This document shows positions 24,267 to 32,725 of a stretch of DNA of 64,000 nt, piece after piece. The stretch is from a virus: positions 1-64,000 of IMG/VR virus record IMGVR_UViG_3300044946_000175. One strand, written 5' to 3'. A program made the position numbers and the translations under genes. Under the pieces are notes generated by a model that was given only the letters and a program-made list of their open reading frames with translations, searched no databases and had not been told where the DNA came from. Within the stretch, counting starts at the first letter, position 1. The number at the start of each line of letters is the position of its first letter.

Positions 24267-24850
24267 ATATGCGTCCAGATTTTTCTTTTAAGTATGTTGC
24301 AGATTAAAGCCGGACTCACGTTGTAATGTTCGGCTATCTGGCGTTGTGATACGAATTCACCAGCAGCATAGCAACGGCGGATTTCAAGGACGATGCTTTC
24401 GTCCAAAACAGCCATGTTGTTCTTGGCTCCGTTCTGATCTCGGTTATGTCCGTGAGACACACGATCATCGATGTTTTCTTGTTTAGTTCCCCAACGAAGA
24501 TTCTCGACTCGATTATTTTTGGCATCACCGTTCAGATGGCGACATTCCATGCTTTCTGGACGGGGACCAACAAAAGCAAATAAAACAAGATGATGGACTG
24601 AATATCGTTTGTGTTTTTTGTTTGGTCCGCATAAAGTCACACGGCAATGTCCATATGTGCTGCTTGGATCGGTAAGCAAATCGGACCAGTTATTATTGAG
24701 CAAGTTAGGGTTCGTAGTTCGGCGAGTTTGCACACTTCCATCATCTCCAACCCGATACCCCGAATAGCCCAGAAAATCCAGCGTCCGATAGCAAACGTCG
24801 GAAATTTCGTCGTAAAAGAACTGGTGGCTGGTAGAATTGACATCGAACAT
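24263..24850 (-). CDS. HNH homing endonuclease (copy A)
   Basis: A 195-residue minus-strand protein. An N-terminal DVCYRTLDFLGYSGYRVGDDGSV segment resembles NUMOD4-type modules. HHLVLFAFVGPRP, CRHLNGDAKNNRVENLRW and a KQEN motif form the HNH core. A C-terminal helix-turn-helix (SQRQIAEHYNVSPALICNILK) would recognise DNA. GGAG lies 9 nt before the ATG. It is paralogous to the gene at 38133-38735 and lies antisense between head and tail genes. Confidence 0.8.
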   Translation of the reverse strand: MFDVNSTSHQFFYDEISDVCYRTLDFLGYSGYRVGDDGSVQTRRTTNPNLLNNNWSDLLTDPSSTYGHCRVTLCGPNKKHKRYSVHHLVLFAFVGPRPESMECRHLNGDAKNNRVENLRWGTKQENIDDRVSHGHNRDQNGAKNNMAVLDESIVLEIRRCYAAGEFVSQRQIAEHYNVSPALICNILKRKIWTHI

Positions 24851-24884
24851 GGCCGTTTGCTCCTTTTAAGCAAGTGGTCGTGGC

Positions 24885-24915
24885 GGGTGGGAAGTGTCCA
24901 CTTCACTTCCTACCC
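24885..24915. terminator. 12-bp hairpin between HNH gene and tail genes
   Basis: GGGTGGGAAGTG at 24885-24896 pairs with CACTTCCTACCC at 24904-24915 with one G-T wobble, loop 7 nt. It could stop plus-strand transcripts from the head operon, or act upstream of the minus-strand HNH gene. Confidence 0.55.
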
Positions 24916-24977
24916 GTTAGTTTATAAAACATGCTCTGTCAGACCAACGATTTGAACCTCTTTTTCAGGGGTTTTCC

Positions 24978-25595
24978 ATGACCGAACTCATCGACCGGCG
25001 AAAAGCAATCCAGGCAGTAGCATCTTCTGCTGTCGCTGCACTGATTCCCGTTTCAGAGTCCACTTCGGCTCAGTCCGAACCTCCGCACGTCGCGCCGGGT
25101 GAGTGCATTACCGCTTCTGTTGTCGTGACCGTGGTCGACAAGTGGGAGAAGAACAAAACCTCTCAGTTTCCGAATGGCTTTATCATTCCATCGGCAGTGA
25201 TTCGAAAAGCTCTGGATGACAAGCTCTTTGGTTCGGTCTGCATTCGCGCATCGAACCACATCAATGTAAAGAATGAATGCGATGCAGAGATTGTCGGTCA
25301 TGTCGCGGGTTGGCGATTTGTCGAATTTTTCGTCGGTTCGGATGGGAGCATTGTGCCGCTCAAAAACAAATGTCTTGTGGCTGACATCATCGTGCAAGCC
25401 AAGGCATTTATCGGCAAAGCCGTTCGCCTGTCCAGTTTCGATGTTTATGGTCCGGATGGTGTCTGCACGGAGATTCGCGGCGTGGACTGCGTGTTCTTGA
25501 CTGACAATCCGTGCTGGCCGGACGAAAAGATTCCTGAAGGCAAGTATGTCAATATTGGTGTGTGCAATGAAGGGGTTGACGTGCCACTCAAATAG
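24978..25595 (+). CDS. Putative exported protein with Tat-like N-terminus
   Basis: A 205-residue protein. DRRKAIQAVASSAVAALIPVSES gives a twin-arginine followed by a hydrophobic stretch and an Ala-Gln site, like a Tat signal. The mature part is beta-rich. The final residues (YVNIGVCNEGVDVPL) repeat the N-terminal motif of the next protein (YAALGVCEEGVDIAL). It lies at the start of the tail genes, 9 nt before the putative tube gene, so a virion role is possible despite the leader. Confidence 0.55.
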   Translation: MTELIDRRKAIQAVASSAVAALIPVSESTSAQSEPPHVAPGECITASVVVTVVDKWEKNKTSQFPNGFIIPSAVIRKALDDKLFGSVCIRASNHINVKNECDAEIVGHVAGWRFVEFFVGSDGSIVPLKNKCLVADIIVQAKAFIGKAVRLSSFDVYGPDGVCTEIRGVDCVFLTDNPCWPDEKIPEGKYVNIGVCNEGVDVPLK

Positions 25596-25604
25596 AGGAA
25601 AGTC

Positions 25605-26153
25605 ATGCCAGCCGTAGAAACATTCCAATATCATGTTAATGGTCCCTGCATCCCACAATCACAGGTTGGGTCTGGGGGTGCATACGCCGCTCTGGGTGTC
25701 TGTGAAGAGGGCGTGGACATTGCTCTTCAGCAAGCGGTCCACGACATCAAGCACGATGGCGCTGGCGGACAGGACGGCTTTGAAGCAGAGAACATCATTC
25801 TCAACTCTGCCGTCACCGCAAGATTCTCGCTCGTGCCTTATGGTGGTGCCCTCATCAACACTCTGCGGGGATTCGCGCAGGGTCAGCCGTTCGACCTGCC
25901 GGACGGCATCATACCGCAGCCGGGTACTCTGTTCGGACTCAATAACCTCCTGCCGGGTTTGTACATCCCTACTTTCTTCGATTCTGACGGTCCTTGGACA
26001 TTTCTGAATTGTCGTGTGGTGAATCCAGGTAGCAATCGCGTATCGACCAAGGAATCCCGCCCGCAGTTTGAGTTTCGTAACTTCAATTACGTCGATCCGT
26101 CGATTGCTGCGACCATTCTCGGGAACGTTCTGTACAAGAGGGCCTCACCGTAG
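25605..26153 (+). CDS. Putative major tail (tube) protein
   Basis: A 182-residue product behind GAGGAAAGTC. It is beta-rich with Gly/Pro turns and ends in ILGNVLYKRASP. Size, composition and position (after head genes and before the chaperone and tape measure) are those of a tail tube protein. Against this, no family motif is recognised and a TnpB gene interrupts the order. It shares the GVC-x-EGVD motif with its upstream neighbour. Confidence 0.45.
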   Translation: MPAVETFQYHVNGPCIPQSQVGSGGAYAALGVCEEGVDIALQQAVHDIKHDGAGGQDGFEAENIILNSAVTARFSLVPYGGALINTLRGFAQGQPFDLPDGIIPQPGTLFGLNNLLPGLYIPTFFDSDGPWTFLNCRVVNPGSNRVSTKESRPQFEFRNFNYVDPSIAATILGNVLYKRASP

Positions 26154-26204
26154 ACTGATGTTTATGCTAGAGGATAGCAGGTAAAATATCTTTGCAACTA
26201 AACG

Positions 26205-27299
26205 CTAGGTAGATGCTAAAACGTCTGTTGTTTTTGGGGCTGGTTTACGAACAGCCCAAGCACTCAAATTGAGCGCGGCGTTGAGATCGGCATTCACGGA
26301 GAGTCCGCAATGCATGCAGACAAACTCAGACTGATTCTTGCGATTTGTCTTTTCGCAGTGTCCACACTTGGAGCAGGCGCGGCTGCTGTTTCGTGGATCG
26401 ACGGCAACGACAGGCACGCCTGCCAGTCGAGCTTTGTACTCCACGAAAGTTCTGAGTTGTGCGAATGCCCAATTACCGAAACGACGACGAAATCTTCGGC
26501 CAACCGTATCCTCGATTCGGTTTCGGATTCCCTTGAGGTCTTCAAGAGCGATTCCCAATCGAAGTGTCTTTGCCTTTTCGACCAGTCGCTTGCTAATGTT
26601 ATGGTTTGTCCATGTTTGAAATCGACGCTGACGACCGGACATGGACTTCAACCGACGTTTTGCATTCTTGGTTCCTTTTCGTTGGTATTGTTTGCGAGCA
26701 GTCATCCGACGTTTGCGGTTTCGTTCGACACAAGTACCAGAGAATTGCTCTCCGGTGGAATCGGTGGCAATATTAGCAATTCCGAGATCGACTCCCAAGA
26801 AGTTTTTAATTTCCAATATTGGATCTTCGGGAATGTCGCATGTGGCAAACAAGAAGAATTTTCCATCTCGATAAACCAGATCTACTTGTCCTTTAAGGCG
26901 GGCAAGATTGGCTTTTTGATAATCACCGAAAATGTAAGGAACGAGAATGCGGCCATTCAAAGTCAAAATCGAAACTTTGTCGCATCCCTTCCACGACAGA
27001 ATTCGCTCATCGTATGTTATTCCTCCGGTAGATTTAAAAATTGGACAAATAGATCTGTCTCGCTTAAAACACTCAGCGGCTTTACCAATGGCACGAATAG
27101 CCATCTGAGCCGACAAGCCGAACCGCTCACGAAGTTCTCGGTAGCAGAGTTTTTGAATCGATGGAGCAGAAAACAAGCCAGCGTCGAATCCTGCTTTTGC
27201 GGCAAACGATGCAGCGGCATTGCATGCTCTCAATGTAACGAGCAAAAAAGAGGCCTGTTCGTCAGTAGGCAGCAGTCGAACTTGAACGGTTAGTTTCAT
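26205..27299 (-). CDS. tnpB: TnpB-type RNA-guided nuclease (IS200/IS605 OrfB)
   Basis: A 364-residue minus-strand protein, a normal TnpB length. RuvC-like motifs are intact: GVDLGIANIATDS (first Asp), LGIALEDLKGIR (Glu), and NADLNAALNLS (last Asp). A zinc knuckle, CSKCGH...CMHCG, lies between them. TnpB nucleases cut DNA guided by an omega RNA from the 3' end of the element; here that would lie near 26154-26260 on the minus strand. No tnpA is adjacent, so the element cannot move alone, or it has been retained for another purpose. The ATG lies 6 nt after a TATAAT box. Confidence 0.88.
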   Translation of the reverse strand: MKLTVQVRLLPTDEQASFLLVTLRACNAAASFAAKAGFDAGLFSAPSIQKLCYRELRERFGLSAQMAIRAIGKAAECFKRDRSICPIFKSTGGITYDERILSWKGCDKVSILTLNGRILVPYIFGDYQKANLARLKGQVDLVYRDGKFFLFATCDIPEDPILEIKNFLGVDLGIANIATDSTGEQFSGTCVERNRKRRMTARKQYQRKGTKNAKRRLKSMSGRQRRFQTWTNHNISKRLVEKAKTLRLGIALEDLKGIRNRIEDTVGRRFRRRFGNWAFAQLRTFVEYKARLAGVPVVAVDPRNSSRACSKCGHCEKTNRKNQSEFVCMHCGLSVNADLNAALNLSAWAVRKPAPKTTDVLAST

Positions 27300-27305
27300 G
27301 ATTGT

Positions 27306-27334
27306 ATTATAGGGAGTGCCGGACTCCCTAACAA
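27306..27334 (-). promoter_or_regulatory. tnpB promoter with a palindromic spacer
   Basis: Minus strand: TTGTTA (27334-27329), a 17-bp spacer and TATAAT (27311-27306). The whole spacer is an inverted repeat: GGGAGT, 5-nt loop CCGGC, ACTCCC. The distance to the ATG is 6 nt. It may be an operator, or a left-end hairpin of the IS element doubling as a promoter. Confidence 0.65.
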
Positions 27335-27364
27335 TATCGATTATGCCGATTTTGGGAGTTCACC

Positions 27365-27742
27365 GTGATAATCGTCCACATCACCAAACCGAGTGGAGTT
27401 GCTTTTGAAATCACATTCAAGGACGGCACGCCGGAACCGAAGATCCTGGCTAGTATCACCAAGAATCGGCAGATGTACGGGCGCGTCGGGACGATCAAGA
27501 GGACCGATCCGACTTTTGGCAGGGAAACCGAATACGATGATCCGAACGCCCCGTGGGCACTGGATCATCCCGAGACATGCATTGATATCGGTATGGAAGG
27601 TCCAGGACGCACGTTTGTTGTCACCAAGAGACTCAAAGGTCCGCCGCTGAAGAAGCTGGAAGCGACGAAAGACGCACCTCTACCATCTCCACCAACAGAA
27701 GCGCCGAAAACAACGTCGCCGGAACCGACTACGTTAAGATAA
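27365..27742 (+). CDS. Hypothetical tail-region protein
   Basis: A 125-residue product from GTG 27365 with GGGAG upstream. The N-terminal 85 residues are beta-rich (IIVHITKPSGVAFEITFKDGTPEP). The C-terminus is a Pro/Thr/Glu tail. It lies between the TnpB insertion and the tail assembly genes. No family is recognised. Confidence 0.5.
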   Translation: MIIVHITKPSGVAFEITFKDGTPEPKILASITKNRQMYGRVGTIKRTDPTFGRETEYDDPNAPWALDHPETCIDIGMEGPGRTFVVTKRLKGPPLKKLEATKDAPLPSPPTEAPKTTSPEPTTLR

Positions 27743-27757
27743 AAAAGCAAAATAAAA

Positions 27758-28108
27758 ATGGATGCAACTCAAGAACAGCTTCGATATCCATATGTTCCAA
27801 AAAAATGTCTTGGCGGTCCTATTGAATTCTGCTTAAAAACAGGCAATCCGAAACTTCGTTATTTGTTTTTTGATATGGATGAAGCATCCCACTTAAAACA
27901 ACCTGTAGATGAGTGGCCGTGTGCTCTCGATGGCGAACCGCATACGCCGGGATCGGTGACGGAACGTGGAATAGTTCCCGACAATGAGCGAAATCGCACA
28001 CGTTATCAGACCCTACTGCGAAAATTCTTCGATTCGAAAATTGAGGCAACTTTACAAGTAGTCCTCACTGAAATTCGAGCAGTAAAGAAGCATCTAGGTA
28101 TTGATTGA
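27758..28108 (+). CDS. Hypothetical tail-region protein
   Basis: A 116-residue product with a GKP-like N-terminal region (YPYVPKKCLGGPIEFCLKTGN) and a C-terminal helix (LLRKFFDSKIEATLQVVLTEIRAVKKHLG). It starts behind an AAAAAAGCAAAAT leader resembling the recurrent AAAGGCAAAA motif. Function is unknown. Confidence 0.5.
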   Translation: MDATQEQLRYPYVPKKCLGGPIEFCLKTGNPKLRYLFFDMDEASHLKQPVDEWPCALDGEPHTPGSVTERGIVPDNERNRTRYQTLLRKFFDSKIEATLQVVLTEIRAVKKHLGID

Positions 28109-28119
28109 AAGGCAAAATA

Positions 28120-28221
28120 ATGGATTTTCTTTTCATAATTCTTGCACTTGCCTTTCCATCCATGCTCTACTGGATCGGAGTGGAGTTCAGACAAGTCATA
28201 TCAATTTTTCGAAAGTACTAA
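28120..28221 (+). CDS. 33-residue membrane peptide
   Basis: ATG 28120 directly behind AAAGGCAAAATA, the recurrent start leader. One hydrophobic helix (FLFIILALAFPSMLYWIGV) with a basic tail. The stop is 1 nt before the next ATG. The conserved leader supports translation. Confidence 0.5.
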   Translation: MDFLFIILALAFPSMLYWIGVEFRQVISIFRKY

Positions 28222-28222
28222 A

Positions 28223-28714
28223 ATGCGCCTCTGGACTTGGCTCAAGGAAAAGTGGACCGGTCAACGTCTGCATCAGAACATCTTTCACTTTCTGGACGGG
28301 GCCGGAAAGCGTTCGGCTGATCCCGCCGTCGTGGAATCCATCCTGGCCGATAAACTAGGGGATGAGTGGCGGGACGAGTTCTTTTCGTTCTTTCGTCCCG
28401 ATCCGTTCGGGGTGATCGGAGAAGAGGCTGACAGGCATCGCGAGCAAAAGAACGAGAAGCGCCGGAAGATCCTGGATACCATCTGCGAAGCGTTTCGAGT
28501 GGATGAATTCGACGATCAAGACCCTCACAGCATGACGCGAGAAGCTCTGGACGGACTTCTGATGGGTTTCATCATGTACTGCGACGATCTGATTGCGAAC
28601 GCCCGCCCTTTTGGGAAGCCTCAATCGCGGGCCTCCCCTGGGGCCGACAGCCCACCTACGTCGAGTGGTGCGGATGCTTCCTCAACCGAAGACACATTAA
28701 AAATGACCGGCTGA
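28223..28714 (+). CDS. Tail assembly chaperone, 0-frame product
   Basis: A 163-residue product from ATG 28223. Residues 1-130 are a helical domain (VVESILADKLGDEWRDEFFSFF). After the slippery CCCTTTT at 28606-28612, the 0-frame tail becomes Ser/Pro/Ala/Asp-rich and looks like an out-of-frame reading. The gene is the last before the tape measure, the classic place of the frameshifting G/GT chaperone pair, which coats the tape measure during tail assembly. Confidence 0.65.
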   Translation: MRLWTWLKEKWTGQRLHQNIFHFLDGAGKRSADPAVVESILADKLGDEWRDEFFSFFRPDPFGVIGEEADRHREQKNEKRRKILDTICEAFRVDEFDDQDPHSMTREALDGLLMGFIMYCDDLIANARPFGKPQSRASPGADSPPTSSGADASSTEDTLKMTG

Positions 28715-28761
28715 CAGAGTTCGTATCGGCTATATCAAAAGCCCTCAAACGCGCAGGTTAG
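28223..28761 (+). CDS. Tail assembly chaperone, predicted -1 frameshift fusion
   Basis: A -1 slip on C CCT TTT (28606-28612, a perfect X-XXY-YYZ heptamer in the right phase) joins the first 130 residues to 49 more in the -1 frame. The extension starts WEASIAGLPWGRQ and ends ISKALKRAG, with the stop at 28759-28761, 3 nt before the TTG start of the tape measure. The extension is protein-like, unlike the 0-frame tail. A nearby stem (28613-28620 with about 28630-28637) could stimulate slipping. Product length would be 179 residues. Confidence 0.6.
28606..28612 (+). promoter_or_regulatory. -1 ribosomal slippery heptamer CCCTTTT
   Basis: In the 0 frame the codons are CGC CCT TTT GGG. The heptamer C-CCT-TTT allows P-site CCT to CCC and A-site TTT to TTT re-pairing. 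It is placed exactly where frame character changes from 0 to -1. Confidence 0.65.
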
Positions 28762-28764
28762 CTA

Positions 28765-30444
28765 TTGGACGCAGAGGAACTATTTGCCTTAATTGAATCT
28801 CATAGCGCAGCCATCAAAAAGCTGCACAGTGAAGCTTCGTCCATAAACTCTGAGATTCTTTCACTTCAAGAAAAGCACAAGGAAGCAGAGAACAAGGAAC
28901 AGTCTCAGGAAGAAATCAACGAAGCCATCAAGCGACGGCAGGCAGTCCTGGAGCAATTCGTCGAGCACGCGACGGAGAGGGCCGAACTGCAAAAACAGGC
29001 TGATCCGGCTCGAAATAGTCCACGTCCCAACGAAGACATTGCCGCCCTCCGAATCCGCGCAGCGCAGGCCGATCTGAAGGCAAAGAGAGAAGCGCGAGCA
29101 AAACCGCCAGAAACCGAAGAAACGGCACCAGAAGCTCCGGCGATTCCAGGAGGTGTTTCGCCTCCTTCCCCGCCAGTCACATCCGCTCCCATTCCGCCAC
29201 TTCCACCTCCTCCACCACCTTCACTATCGAGTGTGCTCGCTCCAGATTTGAGTGCTGTTACTAAAGCTAAATCTGCTGGAGGCAAGCAGCACTTCGACGT
29301 AACCGGGAAAGATGCAACTGGTGCTGTCAAGACTGTTTCCGTCACGACTGCAAAGAACAGGGAAGATGCGCGTCGAACAGCTCGCCTTCATGGACTCAGT
29401 GGTGCACTGGTTGCGGAGCGAAACAGGAAGAGTGAACGCGCAGCCGCTCGTGCTGAACGCACTGGAGCTTCCACACCAACCGGAACGGGGCCGACTGGCG
29501 CGGAAGCGGCTCCGGCAGGCGGAAGTCCTCCTTCATCTCCTGGCGCTCCTCATGGTGGTGGTAGTTCTTCTCCTCCTTTATCGCCTCCTTCATCGGGTGG
29601 TGGAGTTGTGCAGGTCCACGACGCGCAAATGTTTGTGCTCGTGACAAAGATTCAGGAAAGAATAGAGAAAGCCAAGACAGAAGATGATAAAAAGGAAGGC
29701 GAAGCAAAGCGAGAGGATGATACAAAAGGCAAAACTACTACTGGTAAAAAAGGCAAACCAACAACACCTTCGCGCACTTATGGGAAACTTCACAAAGGGT
29801 CGATATACAGTAAAGCTCGACGCGAAGAACGTCTGGAGCGGAGGTTCGGTACGAAGGCTCCGAAAAGAAATCCTTTAAGAAGAGTGGCACTTCGGAGAGG
29901 CAAGAAAGCCATAAAGCGTATTGCTGAGAAGGCACCGAGTACGCCGGGCGGTTTGGCAGGCGCGACAGGCGTCGAACTGGCCAATTTTGCTGGACCTATA
30001 GGAGAGTTTGCCGTTGCTGTTGCCGCGTTTGGTGTGGCGGCATACGAATTTGCTCGGCATGAAGAAAAGGAAATTCGTCGGTTGTCTGAATACGGTGCTG
30101 GTCAAGCGATTGGAATTGGTACACTCGATGCCCATCGTCAACTCCGTGACGCGAAAACAGCAGGAGAGACCGGCGGATCGGCGCAAGATTTGACTGCGGC
30201 AATAGACAAGCTCGAAGATGCTCTTCAGCCGATCATTTCCTTGCTGACGAACATAACTAATGAGACTCTCGCTCCTATTCTGGAGGTCTTGACGCTACTC
30301 TTGAATGCAAATAGGCCGCTTGTTGAGGTATTGAATGCTATATTGCGGTACTTTACCGGAAGTAGAGAAAAACTAGCAGTTAATTGGGACTTAATCGAAA
30401 AGGCGGCAGAACGCGAGCGAGGACGAGATCGGAGGTGGCCATGA
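28765..30444 (+). CDS. Tape measure protein
   Basis: A 559-residue product from TTG 28765, right after the predicted frameshift stop. The N-terminal 100 residues form a long coiled coil. Pro/Ser-rich linkers, a basic region, and C-terminal hydrophobic helices (FAGPIGEFAVAVAAFGVAAYEFA, PLVEVLNAILRYF) follow. Such proteins set tail length at roughly 0.15 nm per residue and span the tube. The position after the chaperone is decisive. 559 residues predict a fairly short tail near 80-85 nm if the rule applies. Confidence 0.65.
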   Translation: MDAEELFALIESHSAAIKKLHSEASSINSEILSLQEKHKEAENKEQSQEEINEAIKRRQAVLEQFVEHATERAELQKQADPARNSPRPNEDIAALRIRAAQADLKAKREARAKPPETEETAPEAPAIPGGVSPPSPPVTSAPIPPLPPPPPPSLSSVLAPDLSAVTKAKSAGGKQHFDVTGKDATGAVKTVSVTTAKNREDARRTARLHGLSGALVAERNRKSERAAARAERTGASTPTGTGPTGAEAAPAGGSPPSSPGAPHGGGSSSPPLSPPSSGGGVVQVHDAQMFVLVTKIQERIEKAKTEDDKKEGEAKREDDTKGKTTTGKKGKPTTPSRTYGKLHKGSIYSKARREERLERRFGTKAPKRNPLRRVALRRGKKAIKRIAEKAPSTPGGLAGATGVELANFAGPIGEFAVAVAAFGVAAYEFARHEEKEIRRLSEYGAGQAIGIGTLDAHRQLRDAKTAGETGGSAQDLTAAIDKLEDALQPIISLLTNITNETLAPILEVLTLLLNANRPLVEVLNAILRYFTGSREKLAVNWDLIEKAAERERGRDRRWP

Positions 30445-32720
30445 TCGCTTACAATGGGATCTCTCTGACGTATGCTCAAACACTAACTCACATCATGGGA
30501 CCGGTTAAAGATCCATCTGGATCGGACCAGTTATTCACCAAAATACGTTTTAAGGTCAAGGCACTTCTATATTTAAATCAACTCGATTCTTCTATTTTTC
30601 TTTCTCCGTCTAACGGAGACGACTCTACTGTTGCAGATACCCTGACTCGCATTCGACACATGCTGACGGCTCCACGAAAACCGCTGTTCTGGGATTCATC
30701 TACGCCATTCGGCGCACAGGTCCCTGCTACGCCTTCTGTGTACATCAGCCTTCCGAGTGGCATGGACGATGCTAATGGACCCTGGCCTGATCCTGATGCT
30801 TTTTCTGCTGTCTATGTGACTCCTACAGCAATTGAGGTGACTTGGGCCTGTGAGGTGTCTCTCGTTGATTGTCAGGCAGGCAAGGCCGGTGTCGGTGGAA
30901 TCATACAGCCTCTCTCCATACGATGGTCCGACAGCATTAGTGTGGATAAATACTGGAAAGCAACTTACCATCGTATCGGGACACTCATTCGTTCTTCACT
31001 CGGAGCCGACGTCGAATCATTCAGACGGAGCGGAGTGATGCTCCCGACGTCTCCGGGAGTGCCTGGACAGGTTCCGCCTGGATTCAGGAGGATATTTGCC
31101 GACTATAAAATCTCTCCCGACGGGCTGCGGTGCGATTTTCAGTTTCGGGACGAGCAGATTCGATATGCTCCAGCGTTTCCTGCTATAGATATGGACATCA
31201 TCCAGTCGGAGACATTCCCCAATCTTTCTGGCGTCCGTACTGGTGAAGTGACTGTTCAATTAGTAGGGTGTCAACAAGCGAGTGTCATTACTCTTGCCGA
31301 CCTCGCGCTAGCGATTCTGAAGATACGGCTATGGGCCGCGTCTCCCCTCAACGATCCCAAGACTTATGCGGTTTTAGGCAACTCAATGATTCGTACGAAG
31401 GAGACAGTCGATGGCGTGCTGGTTACTGCGATGGGTACGTATAAAACAGCAGGAAACCAACAGCGGGAGACAAGTTTTAGCAAGGCATTCGATTTTGGTC
31501 TTGGTCCATTTGCCATTGTTAGAGATGCTATTAATGATGCCTTTGGTGGTGGTGTTGCAAAGCCGACTGGCACCGGAGCCGATCCGACTGCAAATCCAAA
31601 ATTCAACTGGATCGGTGCGGGGACTACTCCCATTGCAGGTCAGCCTCCTACTGATCCTATAAACCCACTAGCAAATTCATCAGGGACTACAACTATCACC
31701 GGTCCAAGTTCTTCGGTCTTTGATCCTCTGGCAGTGTTTATCGATCCGGTAATGACTAATGGAGGACCGTCACTACCGGGAGGTGGGACTTGTACCTGGG
31801 GATTGGGCAATGCTATCGGGTTGTTCGCTTCGATTTTGCGCGATCCCTGCGGAGGTTTCGATGAAATTTCTCCATCTTCTAGCAGTCCAGGAGTTTCCGG
31901 CACTTCTGAGTCCAGTTCTGATTTTATCGGAGGGGGTGGTGATTTTGGGGGTGAAGAGTTTTTAGCAAAGCGACTTAAATTCAAATCCGTTAACGGAAAA
32001 AAGATAGGCGAAGATGATCCCGGCGACGGCATAGGACCGACCGGATCGACTTCTTTTACTGCTGATGTACAGATCCAAGGACAGACTGACCCCGCGCTCC
32101 TTTCTGCGGCCTATGCGGATATTGCCGGTGAGTCCGCACCTAGTTTTATCACAACGATTTCTGATACGGGACTGTTTTATTACGACGGACTGCCTGGGGT
32201 TTACGACTTCTGGCAGTGCATGTCGGAGTATGAGGACGATCCCGGTGTGATCGTGATGCCTACCTGTAATCCAAACGGTATTAACCTTGCCGTTCAGATA
32301 GCCTCTCCACAACTCACACTTCGAAAGAGATGGGCAGCAAAACGCACCGGAGCACCTCCGATCCTTCCGCCAAAACAATCGACCGATCCGAATTTGATCT
32401 ATGTGGGCGGGGTGGCCGGACTGCCGGAAATGACTGTGGGGCCAGATGGCGTGTCGATCATTTACGAAGCTGTAGGTCATTACGTTTACCAAGCTCTCGA
32501 TCCGTCCAAAGTACAAGAAACCGCAGCGATCCCGCCATTCTTACTCTCTTCATCTTTGACGCCAGCGAATGGTTGGTACGATGTTTATGGACCGACTGGG
32601 AACAATCCTCAGTCTGGAAGTGGTGTAGGAGCATCGGGTGGAGGAGGTGTTTCGGGCAGTTACACCAATGGAGTTGACGTGTTGGGTAATACTCCTATCT
32701 CGATCCTCTTTCCGAACTGA
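30441..32720 (+). CDS. Tail structural protein
   Basis: A 759-residue product from ATG 30441 (GGAGG upstream, ATGA overlap with the tape measure). It is beta-rich at the N-terminus, has a Gly/Ser/Thr/Pro-rich middle (about 380-540), and a second folded C-terminal part. Directly downstream of the tape measure one expects distal tail or tail-tip proteins. No family motif is recognised. Confidence 0.55.
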   Translation: MIAYNGISLTYAQTLTHIMGPVKDPSGSDQLFTKIRFKVKALLYLNQLDSSIFLSPSNGDDSTVADTLTRIRHMLTAPRKPLFWDSSTPFGAQVPATPSVYISLPSGMDDANGPWPDPDAFSAVYVTPTAIEVTWACEVSLVDCQAGKAGVGGIIQPLSIRWSDSISVDKYWKATYHRIGTLIRSSLGADVESFRRSGVMLPTSPGVPGQVPPGFRRIFADYKISPDGLRCDFQFRDEQIRYAPAFPAIDMDIIQSETFPNLSGVRTGEVTVQLVGCQQASVITLADLALAILKIRLWAASPLNDPKTYAVLGNSMIRTKETVDGVLVTAMGTYKTAGNQQRETSFSKAFDFGLGPFAIVRDAINDAFGGGVAKPTGTGADPTANPKFNWIGAGTTPIAGQPPTDPINPLANSSGTTTITGPSSSVFDPLAVFIDPVMTNGGPSLPGGGTCTWGLGNAIGLFASILRDPCGGFDEISPSSSSPGVSGTSESSSDFIGGGGDFGGEEFLAKRLKFKSVNGKKIGEDDPGDGIGPTGSTSFTADVQIQGQTDPALLSAAYADIAGESAPSFITTISDTGLFYYDGLPGVYDFWQCMSEYEDDPGVIVMPTCNPNGINLAVQIASPQLTLRKRWAAKRTGAPPILPPKQSTDPNLIYVGGVAGLPEMTVGPDGVSIIYEAVGHYVYQALDPSKVQETAAIPPFLLSSSLTPANGWYDVYGPTGNNPQSGSGVGASGGGGVSGSYTNGVDVLGNTPISILFPN

Positions 32721-32725
32721 ATTTT

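Noticed and set aside
26310-27293. 327-residue plus-strand frame
   Set aside because: Antisense of tnpB, which has intact catalytic motifs.
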